The notes under the pieces were generated by a model. It ran no database searches. It was not told the origin of the DNA and was given only the letters and a program-made list of their open reading frames with translations. From an uncultured Oscillospiraceae bacterium (GTDB taxonomy: Bacteria > Bacillota > Clostridia > Oscillospirales > Acutalibacteraceae), in contig CAJJLZ010000040.1 in NCBI GenBank assembly GCA_905192745.1, forward strand, positions 1-15,716: DNA of 15,716 nucleotides, given 5' to 3'. This document shows, piece after piece, positions 7,329-13,693 of the stretch. The first letter of the stretch is position 1, and each line of letters opens with the position of its first letter. The position numbers and the translations under genes are program-made.

Positions 7329-8957
7329 TCAGTCGTCCAGCTTGCCGGCGTACCGGAAGTCGTAGGGCGCGCCGAACGCCCCGCCGCCGAAGGGACGGAC
7401 AATGATGCCGCTGTCGTTCGCGGGAATGCCGATATATCGTTTTTCGACGCTCAGCGGCACCGAGGGGCATTTTTCCCAGAGAAGGGTTTCCAGCGCCTCC
7501 ATTTCCTCCCGATTCGTTCCGCCCAGCAGAGCGTCGTCCACCGCCTGATCCACGGCGCTGTCGGAGAAACGGGCGTAATTCCCCGTTCCTTCCGAAGAGA
7601 AAGCGCCGAATGCGTCCAGCGCCGTGGGGCCCGGCGCCGAGCAGGCGTACAGGGCGAGCTGGTAATTTCCCACCTTCACCCGTGTTTCCAGCTCCGAAGC
7701 GGAGACCGCTTCGATATCAAAATAAAGGGAAAGGTTTTTCTGCCAGGACTGCACGACGTACCGCGCGAGATTCATACTGTATTCGTCCTCGGCGCAGAGC
7801 AGGGTCAGACGGGGCATTTTGGACAGGCCCGCTTCCCGCAGACCGGCCTTCAGCCCCAAGGCCGCCCCCTCCCTGTCGGATTCCGGAGACAGGGCGTTCT
7901 CTCCGGTGCGATAGCGTTCCGCGCCGGAGAGAACGGCAGCCGGAGCGGCATAGCCTTCGGCCGGGGCGGCCGCTTCATCCAACTGGGCGGCGATGGTTTC
8001 CCATTCCAGCGCGTCCCGCAGGGCGCGGCGGATGCGGACGTTTTTCAGCGCTTCGTTGCCGTTGTTCATCCAGAGCGTCCGGATGGTGTCCTCCAGCGGG
8101 GTCAGGGTCAGCCCTGCTTCCCGGGCGGCGTCCAGTGAACCGGCGGGGATGGGGGCGGCGTCCAGCAGACCGTTCTTCAACTGCGTCACGGGGTCGTCGG
8201 CCTCCCCGATCATGTACCGTACTGCGGCCGGAAGAATGGAATCAGCGTCCGCATACCCCTCGTTCTTATTCAGCAGCAGATTTTCGTTGTGGTTCCACCG
8301 CTTGAGGAAAAACGGGCCGTTGGAAAGAATGTATTCCACCTCCAGCCCGTACCGGCCGTTGGTTTTTTCAAAAAACGCCTCGTTGCAGGGCATATAAGGG
8401 GTGGAAGCGGTTTTTGCCGGAAAAGCGGCGTCGGGTTCCGTCAGGGTAATCACCAGCGTCTTTTCATCCGGCGCCGTTACGCCAAGGGAGGAAAGCTCCG
8501 CCGTTCCCTCGTTGACGGCCTTTGCCCCCTTAATGACGAAAAGCTGTTCAGCCAGAGCGGATTTGGTGCTGGGAAGCACCGCCCGCTGTATGCCAAACAG
8601 GAAGTCCTGTGCGGTTACAGGGGTGCCGTCGTTCCACTTCGATTCCCTCAGGGTGAAGGTGTAGGTCAGCCCGTCGTCCGACACGGCCCAGTTTGCTGCG
8701 GCGGGAACCGCCTCTCCGGCTTCATCCAGACGGGCCAGCCCCTCAAACAGCGCCGCCACCATGGTGACCGACGCCGCGTCGGTGGAAACCTGCGGATCGA
8801 TCTGCCGCGGTTCGGCGGACAGGGGAAAACGGAAGTTTTTCCCTTCCGGCGTATCTTTCTTACAGCCCGAAAGGGGAAGGATCAGCACGGACAGCAGCAC
8901 GGACAGCAGCGCGGCGGACGCCTTTTTCCACCGGAGGCCGACGGAACGCGCCGTCAT
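7329..8957 (-). CDS. OppA-like ABC peptide-binding lipoprotein
   Basis: The 542-residue product starts with a positively charged region, a hydrophobic stretch (about 15-29) and a lipobox LSGC (29-32), so C32 should be lipid-anchored on the outer face of the membrane. The remainder fits the family 5 extracellular solute-binding proteins (oligopeptide/dipeptide/nickel group, about 500-550 residues): EPRQIDPQVSTD, LFEGLARLD, SDDGLTYTFTLR and KWNDGTPVTAQDF are the typical N-lobe motifs, ending with PYDFRYAG. It would capture peptides for an ABC importer; no permease or ATPase gene is visible nearby, so it must borrow one encoded elsewhere or serve another role such as sensing. GGAGG lies six bases before the ATG, inside the preceding fmdB-like gene, and ATGA joins the two genes. 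The ligand cannot be predicted. Confidence 0.9.
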   Translation of the reverse strand: MTARSVGLRWKKASAALLSVLLSVLILPLSGCKKDTPEGKNFRFPLSAEPRQIDPQVSTDAASVTMVAALFEGLARLDEAGEAVPAAANWAVSDDGLTYTFTLRESKWNDGTPVTAQDFLFGIQRAVLPSTKSALAEQLFVIKGAKAVNEGTAELSSLGVTAPDEKTLVITLTEPDAAFPAKTASTPYMPCNEAFFEKTNGRYGLEVEYILSNGPFFLKRWNHNENLLLNKNEGYADADSILPAAVRYMIGEADDPVTQLKNGLLDAAPIPAGSLDAAREAGLTLTPLEDTIRTLWMNNGNEALKNVRIRRALRDALEWETIAAQLDEAAAPAEGYAAPAAVLSGAERYRTGENALSPESDREGAALGLKAGLREAGLSKMPRLTLLCAEDEYSMNLARYVVQSWQKNLSLYFDIEAVSASELETRVKVGNYQLALYACSAPGPTALDAFGAFSSEGTGNYARFSDSAVDQAVDDALLGGTNREEMEALETLLWEKCPSVPLSVEKRYIGIPANDSGIIVRPFGGGAFGAPYDFRYAGKLDD

Positions 8958-9184
8958 CGGTGTCCTCCGCAGCAGCAGCCGCAGCCCGCGCCGTGCGGAC
9001 AGCCGCCTTCCGGCCGTCCGCCGGAGGGCTTTTTTACAGCGGCGCTGCCGGCGGAATAATCGGGATCCAGCTCCGTCCCGCCGCAGGCGGGGCAGACGAT
9101 CGTTTTTTCGCTTCGTTCGGAGATGGAAGCCTGTTTTTCAAACGAATGGCCGCAGCGGCGGCAGACCAGCGAATAAAAAGGCAC
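8954..9184 (-). CDS. FmdB-family zinc-ribbon protein with Cys/His-rich tail
   Basis: This small protein of 76 residues begins MPFYSLVCRRCGHSFE and shows two CxxC knuckles (C8/C11 and C31/C34), the pattern of the FmdB/CxxC_CxxC putative regulatory zinc ribbon. The linker is low in complexity and the C terminus (GCPHGAGCGCCCGGHR) adds five cysteines and two histidines, which could bind a second metal. The start is a GTG with AAAGGATTGG about ten bases upstream. Its stop overlaps the start of the lipoprotein gene as ATGA. Function in the family is not established; regulation or metal handling is only a guess. The tail resembles those seen in other short FmdB proteins, so it is probably genuine rather than a frameshift product. 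Confidence 0.85.
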   Translation of the reverse strand: MPFYSLVCRRCGHSFEKQASISERSEKTIVCPACGGTELDPDYSAGSAAVKKPSGGRPEGGCPHGAGCGCCCGGHR

Positions 9185-9240
9185 GGAAATCCAATCCTTT
9201 CAAAATGGTAGCGTTGAGGGGTTCACCGAAACGGCGGGAA

Positions 9241-9265
9241 GGAGAAAAGGTTTGCGCATTTCTCC
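9241..9265 (-). promoter_or_regulatory. Stem-loop at the start of the FmdB/OppA-like leader
   Basis: GGAGAAA (9241-9247) pairs with TTTCTCC (9259-9265) around an 11-base loop. For the proximal promoter at 9274-9282 the predicted start is near 9267, so this hairpin would sit at the extreme 5' end of that mRNA, about 57 bases before the GTG. The position suggests mRNA stability rather than termination, but this is inference. Confidence 0.35.
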
Positions 9266-9273
9266 TGAATGTC

Positions 9274-9282
9274 ATTATACCA
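9274..9282 (-). promoter_or_regulatory. Proximal extended -10 promoter of the FmdB/OppA-like operon
   Basis: The minus strand reads TGGTATAAT (9282-9274), a perfect -10 with an extended TG. No good -35 is present 16-18 bases upstream. It shares the 17-base surrounding sequence with the distal promoter at 9363-9391, differing in two bases. Confidence 0.55.
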
Positions 9283-9331
9283 TAGCGCCCCCCGGCCGGG
9301 TTCTGTGCGAGCCTTTTCCGGCGGCGCAATC

Positions 9332-9353
9332 GAAAATGCCTGTCGGCATTTTC
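9332..9353. terminator. Small symmetrical hairpin between tandem promoters
   Basis: GAAAATGCC (9332-9340) and GGCATTTTC (9345-9353) form a perfect 9-pair stem with the loop TGTC. It lies between the two minus-strand promoters, so a transcript from the distal promoter must cross it while one from the proximal promoter does not. It could act as an attenuator or weak terminator; the T-rich part lies inside the stem rather than after it. Confidence 0.4.
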
Positions 9354-9362
9354 CCAAAGAAC

Positions 9363-9391
9363 ATTATATCATAGCGCTGTCGGCTGTCCAA
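9363..9391 (-). promoter_or_regulatory. Distal promoter of the FmdB/OppA-like operon
   Basis: On the minus strand TTGGAC (9391-9386) is followed after 17 bases by a perfect TATAAT (9368-9363), with a TGA extension (9371-9369). It is the best full promoter for the zinc-ribbon/lipoprotein operon. Its -35 abuts the -35 of the divergent promoter at 9392. Confidence 0.65.
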
Positions 9392-9420
9392 TTGTAAATT
9401 CCTTAAGAATATGGTAGTAT
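9392..9420 (+). promoter_or_regulatory. Promoter of the TIM-barrel gene
   Basis: TTGTAA (9392-9397), a 17-base spacer and TAGTAT (9415-9420), preceded by an extended TGG. Transcription would begin near 9427, giving a leader of about 107 bases. That leader holds a short stem CCGCGC/GCGCGG (9455-9460 with 9469-9474) followed by a T-rich stretch, a possible attenuator but too short to call. Confidence 0.6.
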
Positions 9421-9533
9421 TTATTTTAGTTTAACAGCCGAAGGACGGAAATCACCGCGCAGGTTCCCGCGCGGACACATTTTTCACCGAATTTGTCAGC
9501 ATTTATTTTTCTCTATGAAAGGCGGCCCGCCGT

Positions 9534-10337
9534 ATGCGACCTCTCGGAATATTTGTCTGGTTTGGTTACGATCTGCCTCCGGCGGAATCGCTGCGCCGTA
9601 TCCGGGCGGCGGGCTTTGACGGCGTAATGCTCTGGTGGGGGGCGTTCGACGGGGATGATGTGCCGTTGTTCCGCCAGCCTTCTCTGGCGCGGGAATGCGG
9701 ACTGCGAGTGGAGAACGCCCATGCCCCTTTTGACGGATGCAATACCCTTTGGCTGTCCGGGCCGAAGGGGGACGGTTACGCCAGCGGCCTGATCCGCTGT
9801 GCGGAGGAGTGCGCCGCCTGCGGGGTGGATACGCTGGTGGTGCATATTACCGACGGCCCGAATCCGCCGCCCTGGCATCCCCGGGGGCTGACCCGGCTCC
9901 GCCGGGCGGTGCAGGAAGCCGGAAAGGCCGGAGTGACGCTGGCCTTCGAGAATCTCCGCCATCCCGATTATGTGCGGCGAACGCTGGATGCGCTGGAGGA
10001 TGCCGCTTTTTGCTATGACAGCGGGCATGCGCGGGTGGAGTTTCCTCCCGCGCAGGGCTTTCCCGCGGGAAACGGCCTGCCCGCCCGGTATCCGGGCCGG
10101 GTAAAGGCCCTCCATCTGCATGATAACGATGGGAAATGGGACCGGCATATTCTGCCCTACGACGGGGTGATCGACTGGGAAAAAGTCGCTGACCGGCTTC
10201 GTGCCGCCGCTTACGACGGCCCGCTGACGCTGGAGGTGCAGGCGGGGGAATGGTATGAAAGCCGGATGGATGCGGACGCGTTCCTCCGCCGGGCTTATGC
10301 CGCGGCGGCCCGGCTGCGGGAAAGGCTGGATTTTTAA
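9534..10337 (+). CDS. Sugar phosphate isomerase/epimerase-like TIM-barrel protein
   Basis: This 267-residue protein matches the xylose-isomerase-like TIM barrel (AP endonuclease 2 family). Motifs in order are NAHAPF (61-66), LVVHI (101-105), LAFENL (136-141, metal glutamate E139), CYDSGHA (160-166, D162 and H165), LHLHDNDGKWDRH (193-205) with LPYDGVIDW (207-215), and TLEV (232-235, E234). These supply the usual Glu/Asp/His/Glu divalent-metal site. Members isomerise or epimerise sugars and inositol derivatives or, less often, cleave abasic DNA; the HLHDNDG...LP.dG.idW pattern favours the sugar-type branch. AAAGG lies about 13 bases before the ATG. The next gene follows by 90 bases on the same strand and may be co-transcribed. 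The substrate is unknown. Confidence 0.85.
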   Translation: MRPLGIFVWFGYDLPPAESLRRIRAAGFDGVMLWWGAFDGDDVPLFRQPSLARECGLRVENAHAPFDGCNTLWLSGPKGDGYASGLIRCAEECAACGVDTLVVHITDGPNPPPWHPRGLTRLRRAVQEAGKAGVTLAFENLRHPDYVRRTLDALEDAAFCYDSGHARVEFPPAQGFPAGNGLPARYPGRVKALHLHDNDGKWDRHILPYDGVIDWEKVADRLRAAAYDGPLTLEVQAGEWYESRMDADAFLRRAYAAAARLRERLDF

Positions 10338-10346
10338 CCGGGAAAA

Positions 10347-10404
10347 AAGCGGCGGTTATACGGGGACAGTCCGCCGGTGGTTTTGTCGACAGTGTCCGCC
10401 GCTT
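10347..10404 (+). repeat. Long-range inverted repeat in the intergenic leader
   Basis: AAGCGGCGG (10347-10355) is perfectly complementary to CCGCCGCTT (10396-10404), with a 40-base interior that contains a second partial pairing (GGACA at 10364-10368 with TGTCC at 10393-10397, exclusive with part of the outer stem). It ends 13 bases before the ribosome site of the following gene. It could be a partial terminator or a leader structure. Confidence 0.3.
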
Positions 10405-10427
10405 GCCGGCGGGGAAGGGAGGCCGTC

Positions 10428-11126
10428 ATGGCCGGATACGCCAATCTGCAGTTGATTCTCGGAAGTCGGACAGAGGCGGCGCGGGAGAGGATTATGTATG
10501 TAATCACCGCGTATATGGACGCGCAGGGGTTGATGCCCTGCGGGAGAGACAGCGCGGAACGCACCGTTCGGTTTGCCCGGGGAGAGGACGGCGTATGGGC
10601 GGTGTTCGACGATGAAGCCGATCGGATGGACATCCGTGCGCTGGATGGGCTGGGACGCTGCCTGACCGGAAAGCTCCATGCGAAGGCAGTCGGGATGATG
10701 GGGACGGAGAGGGGCCGGATGCTCCGCCTGTATGTGGACGGACGGCTCAGGGATACCTATCTTCCGTTTCCCGGGGAAAATCCTTCGGGGAAAGGCGGCT
10801 TCGGCCGCTTTTGCTGCCGGGGCCGCGCCGTCCGCTGGCGGCCGGTTCTGCGGGAAGGCCGCACGGTGCGGGAGCTGGCTGATGTTTTTGCGCGGGGAGA
10901 CAGGAATCTGGCGGAGCTGCGGGAGCTCCTTGTGATCGGCTCTTCCGCCGGATACGGGTTTTCCTCGCTGGAGGAGGAGGCGCCGCCCGGACTGGTGACG
11001 CTGTACTTCTGCACGGCTAACCGTGTGCGCCAGCGGCTGATTGACCGGCTTATTCACCCGGCGGCAAGGACCGCCGCCAACGCGGGGGCGTTGATTCGCC
11101 CGCCCCGCTGTCGTCTATGGCAATAG
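10428..11126 (+). CDS. Hypothetical protein, unrecognised family
   Basis: The start is well supported: GGGAGG at 10417-10422 lies five bases before the ATG, giving 232 residues that begin MAGYANLQLILGSRTE. A longer frame from 10377 lacks a ribosome site. The protein is soluble, Arg-rich, without signal peptide or membrane segments. Its first part alternates predicted helix and strand (EAARERIMYVITAYMDAQG, then VRFARGEDGVWAVFDDEADRMD), followed by a middle section with short strands (RMLRLYVDGRL) and a helical part (ELADVFARGDRNLAELREL). The C-terminal ~25 residues are basic and low in complexity. I recognise no catalytic motif and assign no function. It follows the TIM-barrel gene and is separated from the next, convergent gene by a terminator. 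Confidence 0.7.
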   Translation: MAGYANLQLILGSRTEAARERIMYVITAYMDAQGLMPCGRDSAERTVRFARGEDGVWAVFDDEADRMDIRALDGLGRCLTGKLHAKAVGMMGTERGRMLRLYVDGRLRDTYLPFPGENPSGKGGFGRFCCRGRAVRWRPVLREGRTVRELADVFARGDRNLAELRELLVIGSSAGYGFSSLEEEAPPGLVTLYFCTANRVRQRLIDRLIHPAARTAANAGALIRPPRCRLWQ

Positions 11127-11192
11127 GCGGGGAAGATGCCTCCTGTGGTCAATGAACGGAAAACCGACCGGCTCGGATTATAAAACACACGC

Positions 11193-11218
11193 CGGCGGAC
11201 CGTCCAAACGGTCCGCCG
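11193..11218 (-). terminator. Terminator between convergent genes
   Basis: CGGCGGACCGT (11193-11203) pairs perfectly with ACGGTCCGCCG (11208-11218) around a CCAA loop. On the minus strand the stem is followed by GCGTGTGTTTTATAAT, a usable T-rich tail, so it mainly ends the DUF4097-like gene (stop at 11250). Being symmetrical it may also stop the convergent plus-strand transcript. Confidence 0.75.
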
Positions 11219-11249
11219 ACGTATGTTCAGGAGGAGCGGAAGCTCCCAT

Positions 11250-12161
11250 TCATTCTTTTTTCAGGATTTCCAGCGTGCCGCTGGTCACCTTGCCGGTATA
11301 GGACGGGCCGCCGGAGCCGTACGAATACTGATTTTTGTCCCCGTTCACCGAACTCATCAGATCGAAGTTGCTCCGCAGACTGCCGGAGGTTTTTTTACAG
11401 TAGAGGGAAAAGCCGTCGTTATCCGGAATGGTGAAAGACACCTTGCCGGAGGTGACGTTCCCGTCCAGCGTATCGGGCAGTACATCAGTGGCAATCCGGA
11501 CCGTTCCGCTGGTGGCTTCTCCGCTTATATTCCGGAAGGCGCCGCCAAAAGCCGCGCTGCCGGAGGTGACCTCCACCGTCAGCGCATCGGCCCGGGAGCT
11601 TTCAACGGTCATTTTTCCGCTGGTCACGTCGGCCTCCATCCGGGAAGAGGTCAGGTTGGCGCCGGTGAGACGGCCGGAGGTCATTTTCAGCCGCAGGGTA
11701 TCCGCCGTGACTCCCTTCAGGGCAGTGCTGCCGCTGGTCATACCGACCAGAACTTCCCCATATTGTTTCGTGGGAAGCTGCAGTTCCAGATCGGAGGAAC
11801 GGGAACCAATCCCGAAAAAGACAAGCCCCCAGCCCGACCGGTCACGCAGGATCAGCCGGCCGTTTTCCACCGTGCACTCCAGCTCCTGCACATCGTAGCG
11901 GGAACGCTGGGTCAGGCGCATTTTTTCGTCGGCGGAGGGGGTGATAGTGACATCGCCTGCCTTCCAGCGGATCTCTACGCTGTCGAATTCATCCGCGTCC
12001 TTTTCCATGGCGGCGATGACGCGGGATTCCACGAAGGGCAGACGGAAATGCAGCTCGCCGTTGACGTTCAGGGCGATCACCAGAATCACCAGCAGTGCTG
12101 TCAGAACTACGGCAACCACCGACCAGATCACGATCATTCGAACCGCTCCTTTTTTATCCAT
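11250..12161 (-). CDS. DUF4097-like membrane-anchored beta-repeat protein
   Basis: This 303-residue protein has an N-terminal membrane segment (about residues 9-32, MIVIWSVVAVV onward) and an external domain with eight TSG motifs (MTSGS, MTSGR, VTSGK, VTSGS, ATSGT, VTSGK, KTSGS, VTSGT). The first seven are spaced 18-21 residues apart, the pattern of a beta-solenoid in DUF4097 (DUF4098-type) proteins. Their function is poorly known; some are linked to envelope stress or adhesion. In Firmicutes such genes often sit beside a DUF1700 membrane protein and a PadR regulator, but neither is seen here. An ATG six bases upstream (12167) is possible; I chose 12161 because AAGG is placed eight bases ahead of it, against only two from GGAAGG for the earlier ATG. 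Preceded by its own promoter and followed by a terminator, so it is probably monocistronic. Confidence 0.82.
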   Translation of the reverse strand: MDKKGAVRMIVIWSVVAVVLTALLVILVIALNVNGELHFRLPFVESRVIAAMEKDADEFDSVEIRWKAGDVTITPSADEKMRLTQRSRYDVQELECTVENGRLILRDRSGWGLVFFGIGSRSSDLELQLPTKQYGEVLVGMTSGSTALKGVTADTLRLKMTSGRLTGANLTSSRMEADVTSGKMTVESSRADALTVEVTSGSAAFGGAFRNISGEATSGTVRIATDVLPDTLDGNVTSGKVSFTIPDNDGFSLYCKKTSGSLRSNFDLMSSVNGDKNQYSYGSGGPSYTGKVTSGTLEILKKE

Positions 12162-12238
12162 GGACATATCCTTCCTTTCCGGTTTTGCGCGCGGCCGCCT
12201 TTCCTAAAAAATGGGAGTATCTGCTTATTACGTTGTAT

Positions 12239-12267
12239 ATTATATTTATATATACCTCGCCTGTAAA
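12239..12267 (-). promoter_or_regulatory. Promoter of the DUF4097-like gene
   Basis: On the minus strand TTTACA (12267-12262) is separated by 17 bases from a perfect TATAAT (12244-12239). The expected start near 12232 leaves about 70 leader bases. The -35 ends only 10 bases from the left copy of the 14-bp direct repeat that borders the AT-rich island. Confidence 0.75.
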
Positions 12268-12277
12268 GGTAATTGCA

Positions 12278-12291
12278 TAAAAAATTTTTTC
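12278..12291. repeat. 14-bp direct repeat, left copy, at island edge
   Basis: TAAAAAATTTTTTC occurs here and identically at 14743-14756, 2465 bases away, in the same orientation. The two copies mark the places where base composition changes from GC-rich to AT-rich and back. It may be a target-site duplication, a recombination site, or chance in A/T runs. Confidence 0.5.
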
Positions 12292-12321
12292 GCAGATTGC
12301 AACTTGCTATTGCAATCTGCG
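12291..12321. terminator. Bidirectional terminator-type hairpin
   Basis: CGCAGATTGCAA (12291-12302) pairs perfectly over 12 bases with TTGCAATCTGCG (12310-12321), loop CTTGCTA. On the plus strand it is followed by CTTTTCTTA and on the minus strand by AAAAAATTTTTT, so it could stop transcription in both directions. It adjoins the left direct repeat and sits upstream of the DUF4097-like promoter. Confidence 0.55.
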
Positions 12322-12362
12322 CTTTTCTTAATACTAAACTTGTAAGATTCTTGGTGCTTGTA

Positions 12363-12530
12363 AATGTAAGTAAACTTACAATACTGGACAATTATACTTT
12401 CCGTTTCGTCCCCGCCCCTCCCAACGGCAAGTTTGACCACATATTCACAGATGAGGAACTATATGACCACTTCAATCTACCCCAAAAATATCGTGACATA
12501 ATCAACGCCATCATCAAAGAACGCAAATAA
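12363..12530 (+). pseudogene. 3' remnant of a truncated gene (possibly DNA-methylase-like)
   Basis: An open frame here ends ...FRFVPAPPNGKFDHIF, then TDEELYDHFNLPQKY and a final IINAIIKERK. This part looks like genuine coding sequence: amphipathic, compositionally balanced, and stopping six bases before a strong terminator. The frame formally extends left to an ATG at 12273, but that stretch runs through the perfect hairpin at 12291-12321 and has no ribosome site, so I treat only the 3' part as real. The TDEELYxxF...I...IKERK style resembles tails of large adenine-specific (type IIG/Eco57I-like) methylases, but this is a memory-based impression on about 50 residues. I infer a decayed remnant left when the island was assembled. 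Confidence 0.4.
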
Positions 12531-12535
12531 AAGAC

Positions 12536-12567
12536 AAGGCTCAGAGGTCAACCAACCTCTGAGCCTT
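12536..12567. terminator. Bidirectional terminator shared by the remnant and the nuclease gene
   Basis: AAGGCTCAGAGGT (12536-12548) and ACCTCTGAGCCTT (12555-12567) form a perfect 13-pair stem with loop CAACCA. The plus-strand tail is TGTTATTATT and the minus-strand tail is GTCTTTTATTT. It stops the plus-strand remnant (ends 12530) and the minus-strand nuclease gene (ends 12573). Confidence 0.85.
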
Positions 12568-12572
12568 TGTTA

Positions 12573-13418
12573 TTATTCAATAACAGAATTGAGTACTTCG
12601 GGCCACCGATCAAAAACCTCTCGTCCGACAATAACTTCATCAACAAGGCCAGAGTTAAGAATATCAACAATCCTGCAAAGATAGGACTTTCCGTCCTCCC
12701 ACCATGTTTTATAGGCATCAATAAAGAACACGTGCATGATAGGTTTTCTGGAACGCCTTGCAATATCTCTAAACTCATATCCATCAAGTTGGGTTTCATA
12801 TACACCATCAGCAACCCGACTGCCAAATGTTGTGGCGTAATAATACTCTTTGATTTCCCAAACCATTTTAGGATTGATTATGCTTGGATATGCTCCATCA
12901 AAGCGACGAGATGATGCCCCGATGATATAATTATCATCATCGAAAACATACACCAAGCCTCTGGGATCATCATCAAAAGCAAGTTCTCCAGTGTCCACAT
13001 AAGATGCAGATTCTCTAATCGTTCTCTCAGCAATAATATTGACCATGGCAGTAAAGTAATTAACTTTCTTCATGGTGCCACTTTGTTTATTCATCGGACA
13101 TTTGCATAAGTATCCTTGATCTCGATGAAGATCATAGAGTTCCTCAAAATAGTGTCTGGCTATTTCTGCATCCATGAGCATATCTCTGACATACTCATTG
13201 AGAATTTCAGCACGCATACAGCAGTAATCATGGACAGCATTGACCGTATCTTCATCGGCAGGGATACCGTGATCCTCGAGCAAATCATATATTTCTTCAT
13301 AGGAGTATGCACGGACGAGGTTTTGTTTTCTCAAGGTATATCCAAGGGTCTCAGACACAAACTTAACCAACGCCCAAAATGAGGTGGGCATGTGCGCAAA
13401 TTCTGGAAAGGCTTGCAT
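12573..13418 (-). CDS. Type II restriction endonuclease, PD-(D/E)XK type, specificity unknown
   Basis: This 281-residue protein carries a likely PD-(D/E)XK active site: D174 in RRFDGAYPS, then E188 and K190 in VWEIKEYY, with the spacing usual for this nuclease fold. A hydrophobic strand precedes each (LVYVFDDD and INPKMVWEI). The N-terminal half is helical and includes three cysteines around GYLCKCPMN, possibly a structural or DNA-binding element. The call as a restriction enzyme rests mainly on context: it starts two bases after the controller gene's stop, uses the AAGGAGG site inside that gene's end, and faces a divergent adenine methyltransferase. It would cut the sequence that methyltransferase protects. 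The target sequence cannot be read from the protein. Its AT-rich composition differs sharply from genes outside the island. Confidence 0.8.
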   Translation of the reverse strand: MQAFPEFAHMPTSFWALVKFVSETLGYTLRKQNLVRAYSYEEIYDLLEDHGIPADEDTVNAVHDYCCMRAEILNEYVRDMLMDAEIARHYFEELYDLHRDQGYLCKCPMNKQSGTMKKVNYFTAMVNIIAERTIRESASYVDTGELAFDDDPRGLVYVFDDDNYIIGASSRRFDGAYPSIINPKMVWEIKEYYYATTFGSRVADGVYETQLDGYEFRDIARRSRKPIMHVFFIDAYKTWWEDGKSYLCRIVDILNSGLVDEVIVGREVFDRWPEVLNSVIE

Positions 13419-13420
13419 AG

Positions 13421-13639
13421 TTACTCAACCTCCTTAAACATAGCAGACAATGAAATAGCTAATGATGCAGCAATACGTTCAATGTTCTCTAAGGAAACAT
13501 TTCGTTTGCCCAGTTCAATATCACTGATATATGTACGATGCAGTCCACATAGTTCGGCAAGTTCTTCTTGTGAGATATTCTTTTCAAGGCGTAGCCTACG
13601 AACAACTTTTCCATAACGGACAAGGATATTATCTATCAT
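13421..13639 (-). CDS. Controller (C) protein, XRE-type regulator of the R-M system
   Basis: This 72-residue protein is almost entirely one XRE/Cro helix-turn-helix domain: RRLRLEKNISQEELAEL (14-30), recognition helix around LHRTYISDIE (33-42) and the closing GKRNVSLENIERIA (44-57). Size, composition and position directly ahead of the nuclease gene match restriction-modification C proteins, which dimerise on C-box operators, first activate and then repress their own promoter, and delay nuclease synthesis until methylation is complete. A clear GGAGG lies nine bases upstream of the ATG, unlike the leaderless methyltransferase. The two-base gap to the nuclease ATG implies translational coupling. 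A likely binding site is present at 13677-13706. Confidence 0.9.
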   Translation of the reverse strand: MIDNILVRYGKVVRRLRLEKNISQEELAELCGLHRTYISDIELGKRNVSLENIERIAASLAISLSAMFKEVE

Positions 13640-13663
13640 TACTTGACACCTCCGAACATTTCT

Positions 13664-13693
13664 ATTATAATGTCGATGTAGACTTTGAGTCTA
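13664..13693 (-). promoter_or_regulatory. Promoter of the controller/nuclease operon
   Basis: On the minus strand a perfect TATAAT (13669-13664) is preceded by TAGACT (13693-13688) at an 18-base distance. The poor -35 and long spacer are typical of a promoter that needs an activator, and the -35 lies within the 19-bp operator dyad. Transcription should start near 13657, leaving about 18 bases to the ATG that include the GGAGG site. Confidence 0.65.

Noticed and set aside
11223..12266. A 347-codon plus-strand open frame opposite the DUF4097-like gene
   Set aside because: It runs through the terminator and promoter of the minus-strand gene and its translation is Gly/His-rich antisense without domain features.
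12273..12362. N-terminal extension of the gene remnant from an ATG at 12273
   Set aside because: It translates a perfect 12-pair hairpin and an A/T run, has no ribosome site, and is better explained as non-coding.
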